64,000 nucleotides of DNA from Neofusicoccum parvum (taxonomy: Eukaryota > Ascomycota > Dothideomycetes > Botryosphaeriales > Botryosphaeriaceae), in contig CP087209.1 in assembly GCA_020912385.1 (NCBI GenBank), positions 1-64,000 on the forward strand, written 5' to 3'. The notes beneath the pieces are model-generated. The model did not search any database and was not told where the DNA came from. It saw nothing but the letters and a program-made list of their open reading frames with translations. A program made the position numbers and the translations under genes. This document shows, one piece after another, positions 34,759-46,293 of the stretch. Every line of letters begins with the position of its first letter. Position 1 is the first letter of the stretch.

Positions 34759-36076
34759 TTAGGGAATGATGCCGGCAGCTCTGAATCTATCAAAGGCCGC
34801 GTGCCACGACTGGATGGGATCGCGTTCCTCGTCAAAGCCGGCAGCGCGGAGCTTGTCCAGGCTGAGCTGGCGATCGAAGCTCAGGTACTCGCCAACCGAG
34901 TCTAGAAACTCGCCCTTCCAGTTCTCGGCTTTGGCCGCCGCATCCTGCCCCTTCAGCTTCTCGGCGTGCTTCTTCACGTATGCGCCGGGCATGGTGCCTT
35001 TGGGGTCAGGGTCAGCGCCTATGAGGCCGAAGTAGGCGGCCAGCGCGGGCCAGCGCGCGCGCATTGTCATCGGCTTGGCCGAGTCGGCGATGTTGTACGT
35101 CTGGCCGCCGGTGCGGTCGGGGTGCAGGCTGGCCCAGATGGCGGCGCGCGCGATCATGGCCGACGACGCGTCCGTCGACTGCGCGTCATAGCAGGCCTCG
35201 GTTCCCGGGTAGGAGACGGCTGCGCCGGGCCCCTCGACGGTGGCGTAAGTCGATAAGTACGTCGCCCAGTGCGCCGTCAGGTTGAAAGTGCTGCCATTGG
35301 GAGCGAAGCCGACCTGCGGTGGGGTCCTGTCAGCGGGGACGGAGCGCAGGAGGATACATGGTCGGGGCTACTGCTCACGATGGCGTCGGGCCGCACCTCG
35401 GCCCAGGTCCAGCGCTTGCCGGCGCTGGCCTTGCGCAACAGGTCCTGCAGCGCGAAGTAGAAGATCTGGCTGCGGTGAGGCTCGGGGAGCGGATCCATCG
35501 ATTCGACCAGCGGCGCCTTGTGTAGGCCGCCGGGTAGGTAGATGCCGTAGCCCTGTGCTGTCAGAGCAGGGTGCCGGAGTGGGGCAATGGGGGCTTACCC
35601 TGGTGCCGCTCGGAAAGGCGATGAACTGTAGGCCCGGCGCGAGGAGTTCGAGCGCCCTGATGACGCGCTCAAGCATAGCGGTGTTTGCATGGACCTCAAC
35701 CTCCCACTTGTCCTCCTGCTTGTAAGCTGTTTACCCAAGTCAGCTATGGCGTGCAGGCGCAGCAGATGGCGGCACGGGCCACACCAAAGTAATAGACGTG
35801 CGTGACCGAGGCCACATCAAGAACACGGTCCTTCAGGAAACCGGCAAAGTCGTTTGCGGAACCCTCGAGCAGGTTGGCGCCTGAGACCAGGGACAACTTG
35901 GGCCGCTCGGGCGAGGGAGAGGGCCAGAAGGCGTCTTCGAGCTTGAGCGGGCGGTTGACAAGCGCCGTCACCCTCTTGAAGGTGCCGGCGGCGGGATAGT
36001 TGGACAGAAGCTCGTCGACGACGGCCCAGCCGGCAAGGCCAGAGGCACCGAGGACCAAGGCGTGGTTGTCGGACAT
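34759..36076 (-). CDS. PRISE-like short-chain reductase (progesterone 5-beta-reductase/iridoid synthase family)
   Basis: NADPH-dependent reductase of the extended SDR superfamily. Four exons, 36076-35785, 35726-35599, 35552-35379 and 35313-34759, give 382 residues. The N-terminal dinucleotide motif GASGLAGW is at 10-17; VTHVYYFAYKQE and HANTAMLERVI match the family's active-site region; FIAFPSGTRGYGIYL, WTWAEVRPDAIVG and GQTYNIAD follow the family layout. Related enzymes reduce an enone double bond or cyclise dialdehydes, so an alpha,beta-unsaturated aldehyde such as a copalal-type intermediate would suit (inference). Splice sites were chosen to keep the frame and conserved blocks. Divergent from the P450 at 36515. 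Confidence 0.85.
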
Positions 36077-36199
36077 GATGGAATGATGTGTGAAAGACGA
36101 GGCTCGATGACCGGGGTGTTCTGGTATTTCACGTCGACGCGAACCTGTCCCTCTTGGCAGTCTCGGAAAGACCGTGCGCGGGCATTCTCCTCGTTCTAT

Positions 36200-36360
36200 A
36201 CTAGACGAGGAACGCTTATAAATACTTATCTCATATGTAAAAGTAACTTTACTATTATTATTTTAAAATATTTTAACTAACTAGAAGAACTAGTTTAAGA
36301 AATGATCAGCTAATACTAGTTTTAAAGAATTTATTACTTATTAAACCGTCTACGTACAAT
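36200..36360. other. AT-rich island in divergent promoter
   Basis: A TA-rich stretch with the texture of RIP-decayed repeat, inside the promoter shared by the reductase and P450. No element could be identified. GC content recovers before the P450 start. Confidence 0.5.
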
Positions 36361-36432
36361 CTCTTCGGAACCACTAAGAGGGACTATCCGTAGCTTAGCT
36401 CGGACCTGCCTAGTCGGGCACGCCTCGCGGCT

Positions 36433-36439
36433 CGGTCCG
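36433..36439. promoter_or_regulatory. Candidate regulator site CGGTCCG
   Basis: In CTCGGTCCGAG, an inverted repeat about 75 bp before the P450 start in the divergent promoter. Same CGG-N-CCG core as at 22472, 45594, 47738, 50674 and 55483. Confidence 0.45.
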
Positions 36440-36514
36440 AGAGATGGCGCCTTTATATGCATGCACGTCTCTGCATGCTCGTCACCCTCTCCTCGCCATC
36501 TGCCAATAGCACTC

Positions 36515-38268
36515 ATGTCTGGCAATCTCGTCTTCGTCCCCGGTACTCTCAGGCAGCAGCCCTGGGTGGTGGGCTTGGGAGCCCTCGTGAGCTTGGTGAG
36601 AAGGGAACCCACTAGCCGGCATTGCGCCTCACTGACCCAAACAACAGCTGGCCGTGTATAGCGTGGGGTGGATGTTGTACAATCTGTACTTCCACCCACT
36701 GTCCTCGTTTCCCGGCCCGTTCGAGGCGTGCGCCACCCGCATCTGGTACTGCCGCAAGCTGCTGTCCGGCTCCGTATCGTTCGAGATCGGCAAGCTTCAC
36801 GAAAAGTACGGCGACGTTGTGCGCATCGCGCCCGACGAGTTGTCTTTCAACGACCCCAAGGCCTGGGATGACATCTACGGCTATCGTCCCGGCAAGGGAG
36901 AGATCATGAAGGACCCCGTCTTCTACGATGTCACCTCGTCCGGCAAGCTCAGCATCATCGGCTCCGATACCAAACGACACGGCGAGCTGCGCCGCCTCAT
37001 GGCCCACGGCTACTCCGACCGTGCCCTGCGCGACCAGCTCCCGGTCATCAAGAGCTACGCTGATCTCCTGTTCGCCAAGCTGCGCCATCTCAGCGAGACC
37101 GGCAAACCCGTCGATATGGTGAAGTGGTACAACGTGCGCCACTGTCGCTCTTCCCGCTCCCTGGTTGCACCACGCTGATGCCCGCAGTTCCTCACCTTCG
37201 ACGTCATCGGCGACCTGGCCTTCGGCGAATCCTTCGACTGCCTGAAGAACTCAGAATACCACAGCTGGATCAGCATCGTATTTGACAACATCAAGCTGAG
37301 CGCCTATCTACGCTGCACCCAATACTACCCCAGCATCGTCCGGCCGCTGCTCAAGCTCTTCATCCCGCGTCACTTGACTGCCCACCGCGCAGGCCACATG
37401 AAGTTGACGCGGGAGAAGGCCATGCGCCGGCTGGACATGAAGACGGACCGCGTCGATCTCATGTCGCGGTTGGCCGCGCCCGGCAGCGGCATAACACCAG
37501 CCGAATTCACGTCTAACTGCGGCACCGTCATCGTCGCCGGGAGCGACACAACCGCCAACCTGCTCGCCGGTGTCACCCACTTTCTATCGCAAAACCGCCG
37601 CTGCTACAACAAGCTGGCCAGCGAGGTCCGCTCCACCTTCAAATCCGAGGACGAAATCACGCTCGCTGCCGTAAATCAGCTCGAATACCTATCCGCCTGC
37701 CTGACCGAGGCCCTGCGCCGCTACCCGCCCACCCCCGCCCACCTGCCGCGTCGCACCAGCATGGACGATACCCTCGCTGGCAAGTTCGTGCCCAAGAACG
37801 TGCGTCACACCTCGCCTTCTCTTCTCTTCTCATCAATTTTTGTCGACTGAATGCTTGACCCAGACCACCGTCTCCATCTCCCACGTTGTCATGTACCACA
37901 CCGAAAAGTACTTCAAGCGGCCCCACGAATTCATCCCCGAGCGCTGGCTCGGCGACCCCGAATTCGACTCGGACCGCAGGGATGCGCACCAGCCTTTTAG
38001 CTTCGGGCCGCGCGCCTGCATCGGCCGGAAGTAAGCCTCCCCACCCCACCAACGAGCCCATCCTGATTTCTCGTCCTCTACCACGTATATTTGCTGATTC
38101 TCGACAACTTCCAACAGCTTGGCATACATTGAGATGCGCTTGACTATCGCCCGGCTGATGTGGAACTTTGATTTTGAGGCCGTGCCCGGTTACGAGATGT
38201 GGCACATGCAGAACATCTACCTTGGCTGGCAGAAGGTTCCTCTACCCATCAAGTTGACGGCCCGATAG
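36515..38268 (+). CDS. Cytochrome P450
   Basis: Five exons, 36515-36595, 36648-37133, 37188-37799, 37864-38030 and 38118-38268, join in frame to 498 residues. A hydrophobic N-terminal anchor precedes the FPGP hinge. The I-helix has AGSDTT, the K-helix EALRRYPP (ExxR), and the heme loop FGPRACIGRN has Cys445; the last intron falls inside that loop after Arg-Asn, as in many fungal P450s. It resembles the trichothecene/aflatoxin-type fungal oxygenases (CYP58/65-like); the exact family is uncertain. Substrate unknown; position argues for diterpenoid tailoring. Shares its promoter with the PRISE-like reductase. Confidence 0.9.
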
Positions 38269-39936
38269 ATATCTTAGAATATTATATTCCAATTTCTCTC
38301 AACCGTGCTCCTGGTTCTTGTGGCGCTTCGTCCTATGGGGGCTTTTCTGCCCTGTGGGGTTGTAAAGCCCTGGCGTTTCTGGGATCCAGGACACTACATA
38401 GGTAGGCCTGGGCAAAACAGGCAGGCGCACGGTGATCTGAAGGAATGGTATTGCTTCGGCCCACAGTAAGCAAGCCAGACAGGCGCAGGCAAACTGGGCA
38501 ACGCCTAGGCAAAGCGGGGAGGCGCAGATCTAATAAGTTGGCTTTCCAATCGGAAGCCCTTCCGTGTTTTTCGTGGCTGATCCTCCCGTGCAGGATGTGT
38601 TACTCCCGCGGGGGACCTCTCAGTTTCGTGGGGGACGTCTTACTTTTGTGCGGGACGTCTTACTCTCAAGCGGTTCTGTTAACCGCCTACGGAACAGTCG
38701 TTGCCGCTTTTCGCCAGGCTTTTTCTGCAGCTGGATTACGCTCTTCACTGTTATCTTCATTGGGGGATTCGAGATCTGCACGATCCTAGCACCCTGCAGG
38801 GGGGTGTGCTTCGACGAAATGCTAGATAGCGTCATTTTGTTTCTTTTTCCTTCCCTCCGGTCCTGGTCACCTTTCCAAGACAGCAACGGAACAGCCGTAG
38901 ATTCATAATCCTTCGCGCTAGCGGTTGGCTGCACGAAATACGCTGTACGCGGACACGGGCCGATCCTCTGCGCAGTCCGCAGGGTGAGGTGCATGGTGGC
39001 GCAGCTTACTACGTACTTATCAGCAACGCGATGCCTTAGGAATGGGGCTTGACGATTGGTTGTGCTGATTGTGCAGGCAACTAAGGGGCAGGGGCCAGAT
39101 CTGGGTTTGGTCCGGAGGCGCTATCGTACTACCGTACAGGTTGCAGCCATATGTATCTTTTCACAGTGGGGACGTCCAGAAAAAGAACCTTGCACGGGGA
39201 ATGTTAACGAAAACCGATTGGTTTAAAGGGCCCCGCGTAGGCTAGGAGTACTTGGCGTACTGCTTGCGGGGATCTCACCGAGAAAAGATGTGGCTGCAAC
39301 CGAAAAGTCTCGTATTAATGATGTAACGCGTAGTAACCGACGCGCTCAAGAATATCCACGACACACTACAAGATCATAACGAACTATGTATGTACTATAA
39401 TCGCAAGGGCTCAAAGAGTGAAAAGCGAAGTCGTAGCTAAATTACAGTAACTTTTCGTGGTAGAAATGCATGGCAATTATCTTAGATTTTAGTGGGCGTT
39501 CCATGACCAAATGCGAAGCCCTTTGTAGTAGAATGGTGCGATGCGCTTGAATCGGAAAACTCGCCAGAATGAGTGGAAAGGTCGGCGCCCTAACCTATCA
39601 GGTATTATCTAGTGCAGTTCCTTCAGCTAGCTCGTAGGGCTCTACTGCTTACTTCAGAGCTCGGTTTCATTCATTGATCATGCAAGATAAATGTTGCCTA
39701 GCTCCGCATTCCTGTTAAAGGATCATGTGGCTGACGAGATTATGCAGCTTACGGCAGGCATTGCTCTACGCGAGAAGGTGCCGGCCACCGCCCAGCACCT
39801 TAGTTGAGAGTTGATTGCGTATGGCTGCACGCCTTACGGAAGAGCTGAAGACATGTAATCAAGATCGATAATAAGAATGGATAAGCCCACTCCGCTGACC
39901 GGCAACCAAGTCATTTCTTCCTACTAATCCTGGAAT
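38269..39936. other. Intergenic region upstream of the regulator gene
   Basis: About 1.7 kb without a credible gene. At 38607-38668 three imperfect repeats of about 20 bp (CGTGGGGGACGTCTTACTTT type) are followed by the inverted repeat GCGGTT...AACCGC (38670-38685). GGTCCGG occurs at 39109-39115. Short open frames here have no recognisable product. Confidence 0.6.
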
Positions 39937-41474
39937 ATGTTTGCAACTCTGAAGTATCATCCCCAGACCAGCTTGTCCGAAGTAGGCAATAAGGCTTCTA
40001 CCCGCTCAACTGGGAGCATCTCGCGGCTAGCCTGCATCAACTGCAGGGAGAAAAAAGTGAGAAATCCTGCCGTTCCTCCTTCCATATCTATATTAATCAT
40101 AATAGCTTCGATGTAAATTTGGCGAGCGGGGGTGTGAGCGCTGTCTGCTAAAAGGGCTCGAATGCACGTATCCTCAGAGGGCGCCCCGGACGGGGCCGAA
40201 GAAGAACGCCACATTCTCGAATGAAAGCGTATCTGAAGATAAAGATATTTCAAGAAGCCCAGAGCTGGTCGCCAAGACGCCCGAAACATGGGATTCGCGC
40301 CACCAGCCGTCTGACAGTATTGAATGCCTTGACCATGATGTACCAGACGCCACCTCATCCAGGGCGGACTCCGCAGTTGCAACATATGGGGAAACACAGC
40401 CCCTCGGCAAGAAGGTTTCCGCCCATGGCGGAATTGCTCGCGACATCCAATTTCCAACGCTGGTCGAGTCACCTGTCAATTCAACAACGGGGAACAACCT
40501 TGCATCAAAGACCGCCGAGGAAGCGGCCGCAGACACAAATCATGTATTCGGTAAGCTGTTTTACTCCCTCGCCTGGTCTTGAATCCACCACCGCTCACCG
40601 CCACTCTACAGTGGACCTTTCGGCGTCCGAATACGATTTCTCGACCACTGACATCGACGCCCACAGCCTGGACGCAAGCCGCCTCTCACCCCTCGACTCC
40701 ACCATCTGGTGTAATGACTGGCTCGATCCATCCTGGCCGCAAGATTCGACGACGGCACTATCCCTGCAACAAAGCGGCACAGAGCCATCGCCCTCATCAG
40801 TCGACGCCGCCGACGTGGCGAAGAAGAAGACGGATCAAGGGCCCATGCCCACCCCCACGCCGACGATCCCGACTAAGTGCAACTGCGTGCAGCTAGCGAT
40901 CGAGGCGCTCGAGAAGGTCACGGCGTGGGCGGAGGTGGACGACTTCCAGCTCGCGCATTCTGCGCTCGCCGCGCACAAGGATTTGCTCACGCAGTGCGAG
41001 GCTTGGCTGGCTTGCACACGCTGCTCCTCACCATCGTCCGTCGTCATGCTGATCCTTGTCATCACCGACAAGCTCATCGCGTCTTTTCGCCACATCCACG
41101 CCTTCAGTCAGCAGTCCTCGGCCGCGGCGGCGGCGACGACGATGTCCTTGGACGATCGGGCTGGCTCTGGCCCATCATCGCTCGCGAGGAGTGGCGGCGG
41201 CGGCGGCGCTGGTGATGTGATGGTTCAGCAACAGCTGGATAGGCGCATCTCACTGGGCGACTATCAGATCGACTCCAGCGGGGAGTGGTCACTTGTGATG
41301 AATGTTCTGCTCTCATCCCAGCTGTCCAGGCTCGGCATTCTGTTTACGAAGCTGTGGACGAGGCTCAATTCGTCCAAGGAGGAGTCGCAGGTGCAGATCA
41401 TTCAGCAACAACAGGACCGCCTTCGGACCTTCATGACCCACTTGAAGCGCAGTACTCCGTGCTCCGGCTGCTAA
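39937..41474 (+). CDS. Zn(II)2Cys6 regulator, AflR type; likely cluster activator
   Basis: Three exons, 39937-40056, 40106-40550 and 40612-41474, encode 475 residues. The first intron splits the zinc cluster. After splicing the six cysteines fall at 33, 36, 43, 50, 53 and 60 (Cx2Cx6Cx6Cx2Cx6C), followed by a basic stretch PRTGPKKN. The C-terminal half begins at about 278 with CNCVQLAIEALEKV and continues ...CEAWLACTRCSSPSSVVMLI, the layout of the AflR domain in secondary-metabolite regulators. It probably controls the surrounding genes in the nucleus. The only regulator seen in the window. Starting further downstream would lose the zinc cluster. Confidence 0.92.
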
Positions 41475-42192
41475 AATTTAGACTTTTTTTTTTTGGAGGG
41501 AATATGAAGATATGTCAGACAATATAAAGCCTATTAGCACGCACTAGTAATAGTGCGGCGTCGTACTTTTGCAAGTTCGACAAGATATGGCGTTTGATTG
41601 GCAAGATAGTCTGGTTTTAGCGTTAGTGAGACTGGTTTCCGTATCTCGGACAAGATTTTTACAGGTGGAAAAAGAGGACACGTTATATACGGTGAATGAT
41701 GCGCTTCGCAAGAAGAAACTCTTCTAATAGTAAGAGGAATTGAAAGATTAAGCACCAGACTAGAATTGAAAGCTTTGTGCATGGTAACGATTCGGAGGTG
41801 GTCAAGCCTGATCTGACATAAAGTTAAGGACGTAAGAGGTTTGATTCAGCTAGCTTTGCTTTCTCTCGAGCAAACTTGCTTATATAATGACTGATCGATT
41901 CACCAAATGTCCAATTTTTGCGGCCGCTGCGAATCAGATCGGTGTGGGTGGAAGCTTTTCCCCGCCTACAAAAATCGTCGGGTTCTGTTCAAGCGATCAT
42001 CGACAGCGCTGCAGTCAAGCCATCCGGAACAGCTTCAATTTTAGTTAGTCGCGGTTCGGCCCGAGCCAGGGTAACCGGTTTTAGTAAGGATCGAGAGGTT
42101 CGCAACAACGTAGCTTCTTCACCTCGGGATAGCTTATCCGATACGTTAGTAAAGTAAATAGTATTATAATAAGAAAAAGATCTTAAGATAGT
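41475..42192. other. Intergenic, no gene seen
   Basis: Region after the regulator up to the solo LTR. Short open frames only; AT-richer than the genes. Confidence 0.6.
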
Positions 42193-42645
42193 TGTTACGG
42201 CGCAGCCTCCACAGGGTAGGAAAGGTAGAGAAGAAGGATAAGCGGGGCGTGAACAAACGCCACGGAAGATCCCTCCAGACAGGCGAAGATCACGTGATGC
42301 CCCACCAGTTCACCAGTTCATATGGGCTTGGCAGAATGAACCTCTGAACTCCAGTTCAGACGGTTCAGACGACCCTACAGCATGAACTCCATGAACCACA
42401 GATTGTATAGAACTCTTACACGTATATAAACCACGCTCCTTAGCATAGCTTTGACCTTCGTGGTCAACTTCGATAATCAATCTACACTATTGATTAGTAA
42501 CACGGCCTTCGCACGCAGTGCTCAGTCACGTGTATTCGTTCATACTTGTTCTCTCCCCCTACCTTGTACCCACTCAAGGTAAACCCTACACGGCTTACCA
42601 CCCTCTTTGGTGTTTGATCCTTAGAGGCAGAGGCCCGCCGTTACA
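42193..42645 (+). mobile_element. Solo LTR, family A, 453 bp
   Basis: Starts TGTTACGGCGCAGCC and ends GGCCCGCCGTTACA. It is flanked by a perfect 5-bp duplication ATAGT (42188-42192 and 42646-42650). A TATA-like CGTATATAAACC lies at about 42420. Both ends match the 28323-29046 LTR in reverse orientation; it lacks the nested family B insertion. Confidence 0.93.
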
Positions 42646-42650
42646 ATAGT

Positions 42651-43561
42651 ATTGAGAAGAAGCTAGAAGAGGTACCCAATATATCCGCCCTCTTGGCTAT
42701 CTATAAAGGGACCAGTAAACATACAGCTGACTTGCTATACCTAGTCTGCCATGACTCGCGCGGAGTAGCGCAAAACGGCATCTTCCTGGGTGGGGCGCAG
42801 GGACTGAACGACGTTTAAGACGGGAGTGTGCTTTGGGCGCCGGGATCTCCAGGTCGAGATCATCTTACGTGAGCTCGAACTTCATGACAAATCCCATTAA
42901 AGCCTAGAGGAGCATCTTCAATAAACCACTGATTCGCCCGGAAGCTCACCTTTGAGGATTTTTCGTATGATCGGCAGGAAAGAGTTGGGTTGGCTGCCTA
43001 CATATCAAGTCGATTCAACATTGCATGGAACTTCCTGATGCCTATCTGGTCTGGTAATAGCCAGGAGAAAATGGTGAATTATTCTGGTCATCCATATCTT
43101 CCCATGTCGCTTAAGTAATATGATAACATCGTGGAAGGAGCAATGCGCCGAACAGGTTGACACGCTATCGGCGCAGCCGGTATGAACACCTATAGCAGCA
43201 ACCCGCTCCACTGTGAGCCGGCGGAAAATCAGCAGGGACTTCCTAAATAGGAATTGGTCGACGCTACACACCGAGCGGGAGGCTCGGAGACCGTAGGTGA
43301 ACGAATTCGCCTTTTCTGTTGTTGCGAGATTTCCCTCCTTCATTTCCTTCGCAGGCCTTTCGGCACTAAAAGAGATCTAAAGTGGCGCGTGGCCGTAATC
43401 TGTCCAGCGTACCCCCCAAAATTCGTGTAGGATGATGACGATGTAGACGACCGCTTGGCTCATGGGAGAATGTTTCCATTGGTTGCGCACGTATACGCAC
43501 ATGTTGTTCGATAGCCACTGTGGGAGAGAAAATGTATCTTGTATCCGGTGTCTATCTCCTT
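42651..43561. other. Intergenic, no gene seen
   Basis: Between the solo LTR and the 3' end of HMG-CoA reductase. Minus-strand open frames here (about 80-110 codons) show no recognisable features. Confidence 0.6.
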
Positions 43562-45437
43562 TCATTTGCGATTCAGTGCCATGTGGCTCTGAATGAGGTC
43601 CTGCGTCACCAGGGCGCTGCACAGGCTCAGTTCCCCCGCGAGAACAGCAGCAGCGATTGTCTTTGCCAGCTGTGCTGCGTTACTCCCATCGGCCCGATCC
43701 GCACCACGCGCGCCAATCAGCTCCAGCATGGCGGACTGAGGGGCCAAGCCGGTTCCACCACCAACTGTGCCCACCTCGAGAGACGGCATAGTCACCGAGG
43801 CCTTGAGATCCCCAGAGGGCGTCCTGTCGAGAAGTCAGCGTATCGAGGGTTAGAAGGGGTGCCGGCATGACTCACTCCTCCATGAGCGTCAGACAGTTGC
43901 TGCTGGCCACGACCTGGGCGATATCCTGGCCGGTAGCCAGAAAGACGGCCGCCACGATGTTGGCGGCCTGCGCGTTGAAGCCGCCAACACTTGACCCAGC
44001 GACGGCCGAGCCGACGAGGTTCTTGTGGGTGCTGACGTGCACGAGGGCGGCGACTTCGCACTTCAGCACGCGCCGCACGGCGTCGGCGGGCACGACGGCC
44101 TCGGCGCAGACGCTCTTGCCACGACCGTGGATCCAGTTGACCGCGGCTGCCTTCTTGTCCGCGCACACGTTTCCGGACAACGAGAGGACGTGCATCTCGG
44201 CCAGGGCAGGGCACTGCTGCGCCGCCGCGGCGCCGCGGAGCCGGTCCAGCGCCAGCGCCACGCCCTTGCCGACCATGTTCATGCCCATGGCCTCGCCCGT
44301 GCGCGCCTTGAAGCGTACGTACAGCCGCGAGCCGACGATGGTCGACGTCGCGTGGACGAGGCGGCCGAAGCGCGACGACGCGTCGAAGGCGTCGGCCAGC
44401 AGCGCCTGGCCGGGCGGCGAGTCGAGGAAGCGCTTGGCCTGGGCGGCGGTGCGGAGCGACGGGAAGCCCAAGACGGGCGCCCGCGTCATGCCGTCGTCGG
44501 CCAGCTCCGTCTGCACGCCCAGCCCGCCGCGGGCGTGGTTGAGGGCTTTCGCGCCGCGCGACGTGCTGGCCACGAGCGCGCCCTCGGTCGTCGCCATGGG
44601 CACCATCACCCGCCGCCCGTCGACCGCCAGCGGGCCCGCGACCCCCACCGGCACGGGCACATAGCCGATGACGTTCTCGGCGCACCTCCCTGCCACGGCG
44701 TCGAAGTCGTAGTTGCGGTGCGGCAGCCCCGACAACGCGCGGTGACTGCGGTAGTACCCGTCATCCTGCTGCTGCTCCAGCAGAATCAGCGAGAGCACCG
44801 CCCGTCGGATGCGCACCGCGCGCGCCGCGTCCCCTACTACCCTCTCGAGCGCGTGCAGCGGCAGCTTGCCCGCGCTGACCAGCTGCACGATGTTCCCGTT
44901 GCGCAGTTCCGACGCGCGGCCTTCAGAGAGCAGCTTGAGGCTTGTCTCCAGCGAGTGCGGCTCGCGCTGCTGCTCCGCCGCGCTCGGGCTCGCGTGGCCA
45001 GAATCGTGGAACGAGGAGATTTCGCTGCTAATGGTGGAATTTCCCTCCTCCTCGTCCGAGGACGGCTCGTCCGGCGTGGGCGCGGGCATGCCGTCGCACT
45101 TGCAGTCGCAGTCACAAGGGATGACGCGCTCGAATATCGAGTCCTCCTCAAGCGCCTCGGCCGGCGTTGATGGCAAGATTGTGTCTGCGAGGTGTTGTTA
45201 GCGTGGCCGCGGTTCAGTGTTATCGTTTCTGTGGAGGAGAAACGCACAGCGGACAAACAGCCCAGCGGTGATGCTCACACCGACTGCCACCCCCATGAGC
45301 ACTAGGTAGTCCGCGCGGAGGGGAGCGATAAACAAGGCCATGGTAGCAATCAGCTCGGTTGCGGTTTCGGTGCGGTTACGCCCGACAGGCGTGTCGGTCT
45401 GGAGCAAGCCAATCCAAGTGCTTGTTATCCGAGGCAT
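43562..45437 (-). CDS. hmgR: HMG-CoA reductase, short form without sterol-sensing domain
   Basis: Reduces HMG-CoA to mevalonate, the main control step of the pathway. Three exons, 45437-45248, 45184-43876 and 43823-43562, give 586 residues. One hydrophobic segment (about 43-62) replaces the usual multi-span membrane region, so the enzyme would be a single-span protein with an acidic linker (SSDEEEGNS) before the catalytic domain. Catalytic blocks are complete: TTEGALVAS (Glu264), [15 protein letters not shown] and the C-terminal QSHMALNRK with the catalytic His. Fungal housekeeping forms are about 1000-1200 residues. Loss of the sterol-sensing segments should free it from sterol feedback (inference). 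The first intron has donor GTGCGT and a CTAAC branch-like sequence. Confidence 0.93.
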
Positions 45438-46293
45438 TGCACGAGGACGGAACGAAGGATGGGAAAGGTATTGTTCTTAGGTGATATAGCAGAGGCCGTA
45501 CGGCTAGAGATACGGACATCTAAAAGTGGATAAGTGCAGCAGGGATGTTTATCGGCGGTACTGATGGAAATCGAAGACGACGGAACAGGCATACGGTCCG
45601 CAATGACAGGAATTAATCGAGGCAATTTCACCCCAAGTGATGGATCCTTGGCCCACCATCCTCGGATAGCATGTCTTTCTGGAAGGTAGGACTCCATTAT
45701 TAACTACTTCTCCATGCATACAGACTCCTTAACATCAGCCCGAAACCAAGAGTATACGTTCTAAGCATAGGCTACTATTCGGTATTACGGATGGCTTTAT
45801 TAGGTAATGCCGGTATAAAACCGCAGTCCGAGCCTCTTAGGATGCTTCGGCGATGTATTGAAGTTGACTAGGAGTTACTAAATAAGGCTAGACGGGGTAA
45901 ACGCCAACCTTAAGCGTCGATGACTACGGTTGCGACGATGAAATCTATGTAGAATCATCTAATTAATTTTCGGTTTTTGCAACAGGATGTCAATGAGTCG
46001 GGAAAGCCGCACTATCACTGAAAGACCGTAAGCCCTGTTAACTACATCCCGCTTCCATTTGTCAGTGCATGGCTTCCAGTCAACCTGAAAACTAATCAAT
46101 TTCACAATCGAGGAGACATCCAATTCAAGCAGAATAAACTGCCACTAAACTACTTGTAATTCACGCTTCAACGGCTTGAATTTTTCAAATCATCCGATTG
46201 AAAGCCCTAGATCAGTGTCCTATGTTGGAAGATTCTATGATATTCTCCAACATCTCAGCCAGCGCTATGTCATAGCGTTCGCCATATCCACCA
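45438..46293. promoter_or_regulatory. HMG-CoA reductase promoter region with CGGTCCG
   Basis: An 856-bp stretch without a gene. CGGTCCG at 45594-45600 lies about 160 bp before the reductase start and matches the motif in other cluster promoters. The left part is AT-rich and unrecognised. Confidence 0.45.

Noticed and set aside
42651..43622. Minus-strand frames of about 80-110 codons between the solo LTR and HMG-CoA reductase
   Set aside because: No recognisable motif, no supporting splice structure, and one overlaps the reductase end in another frame.
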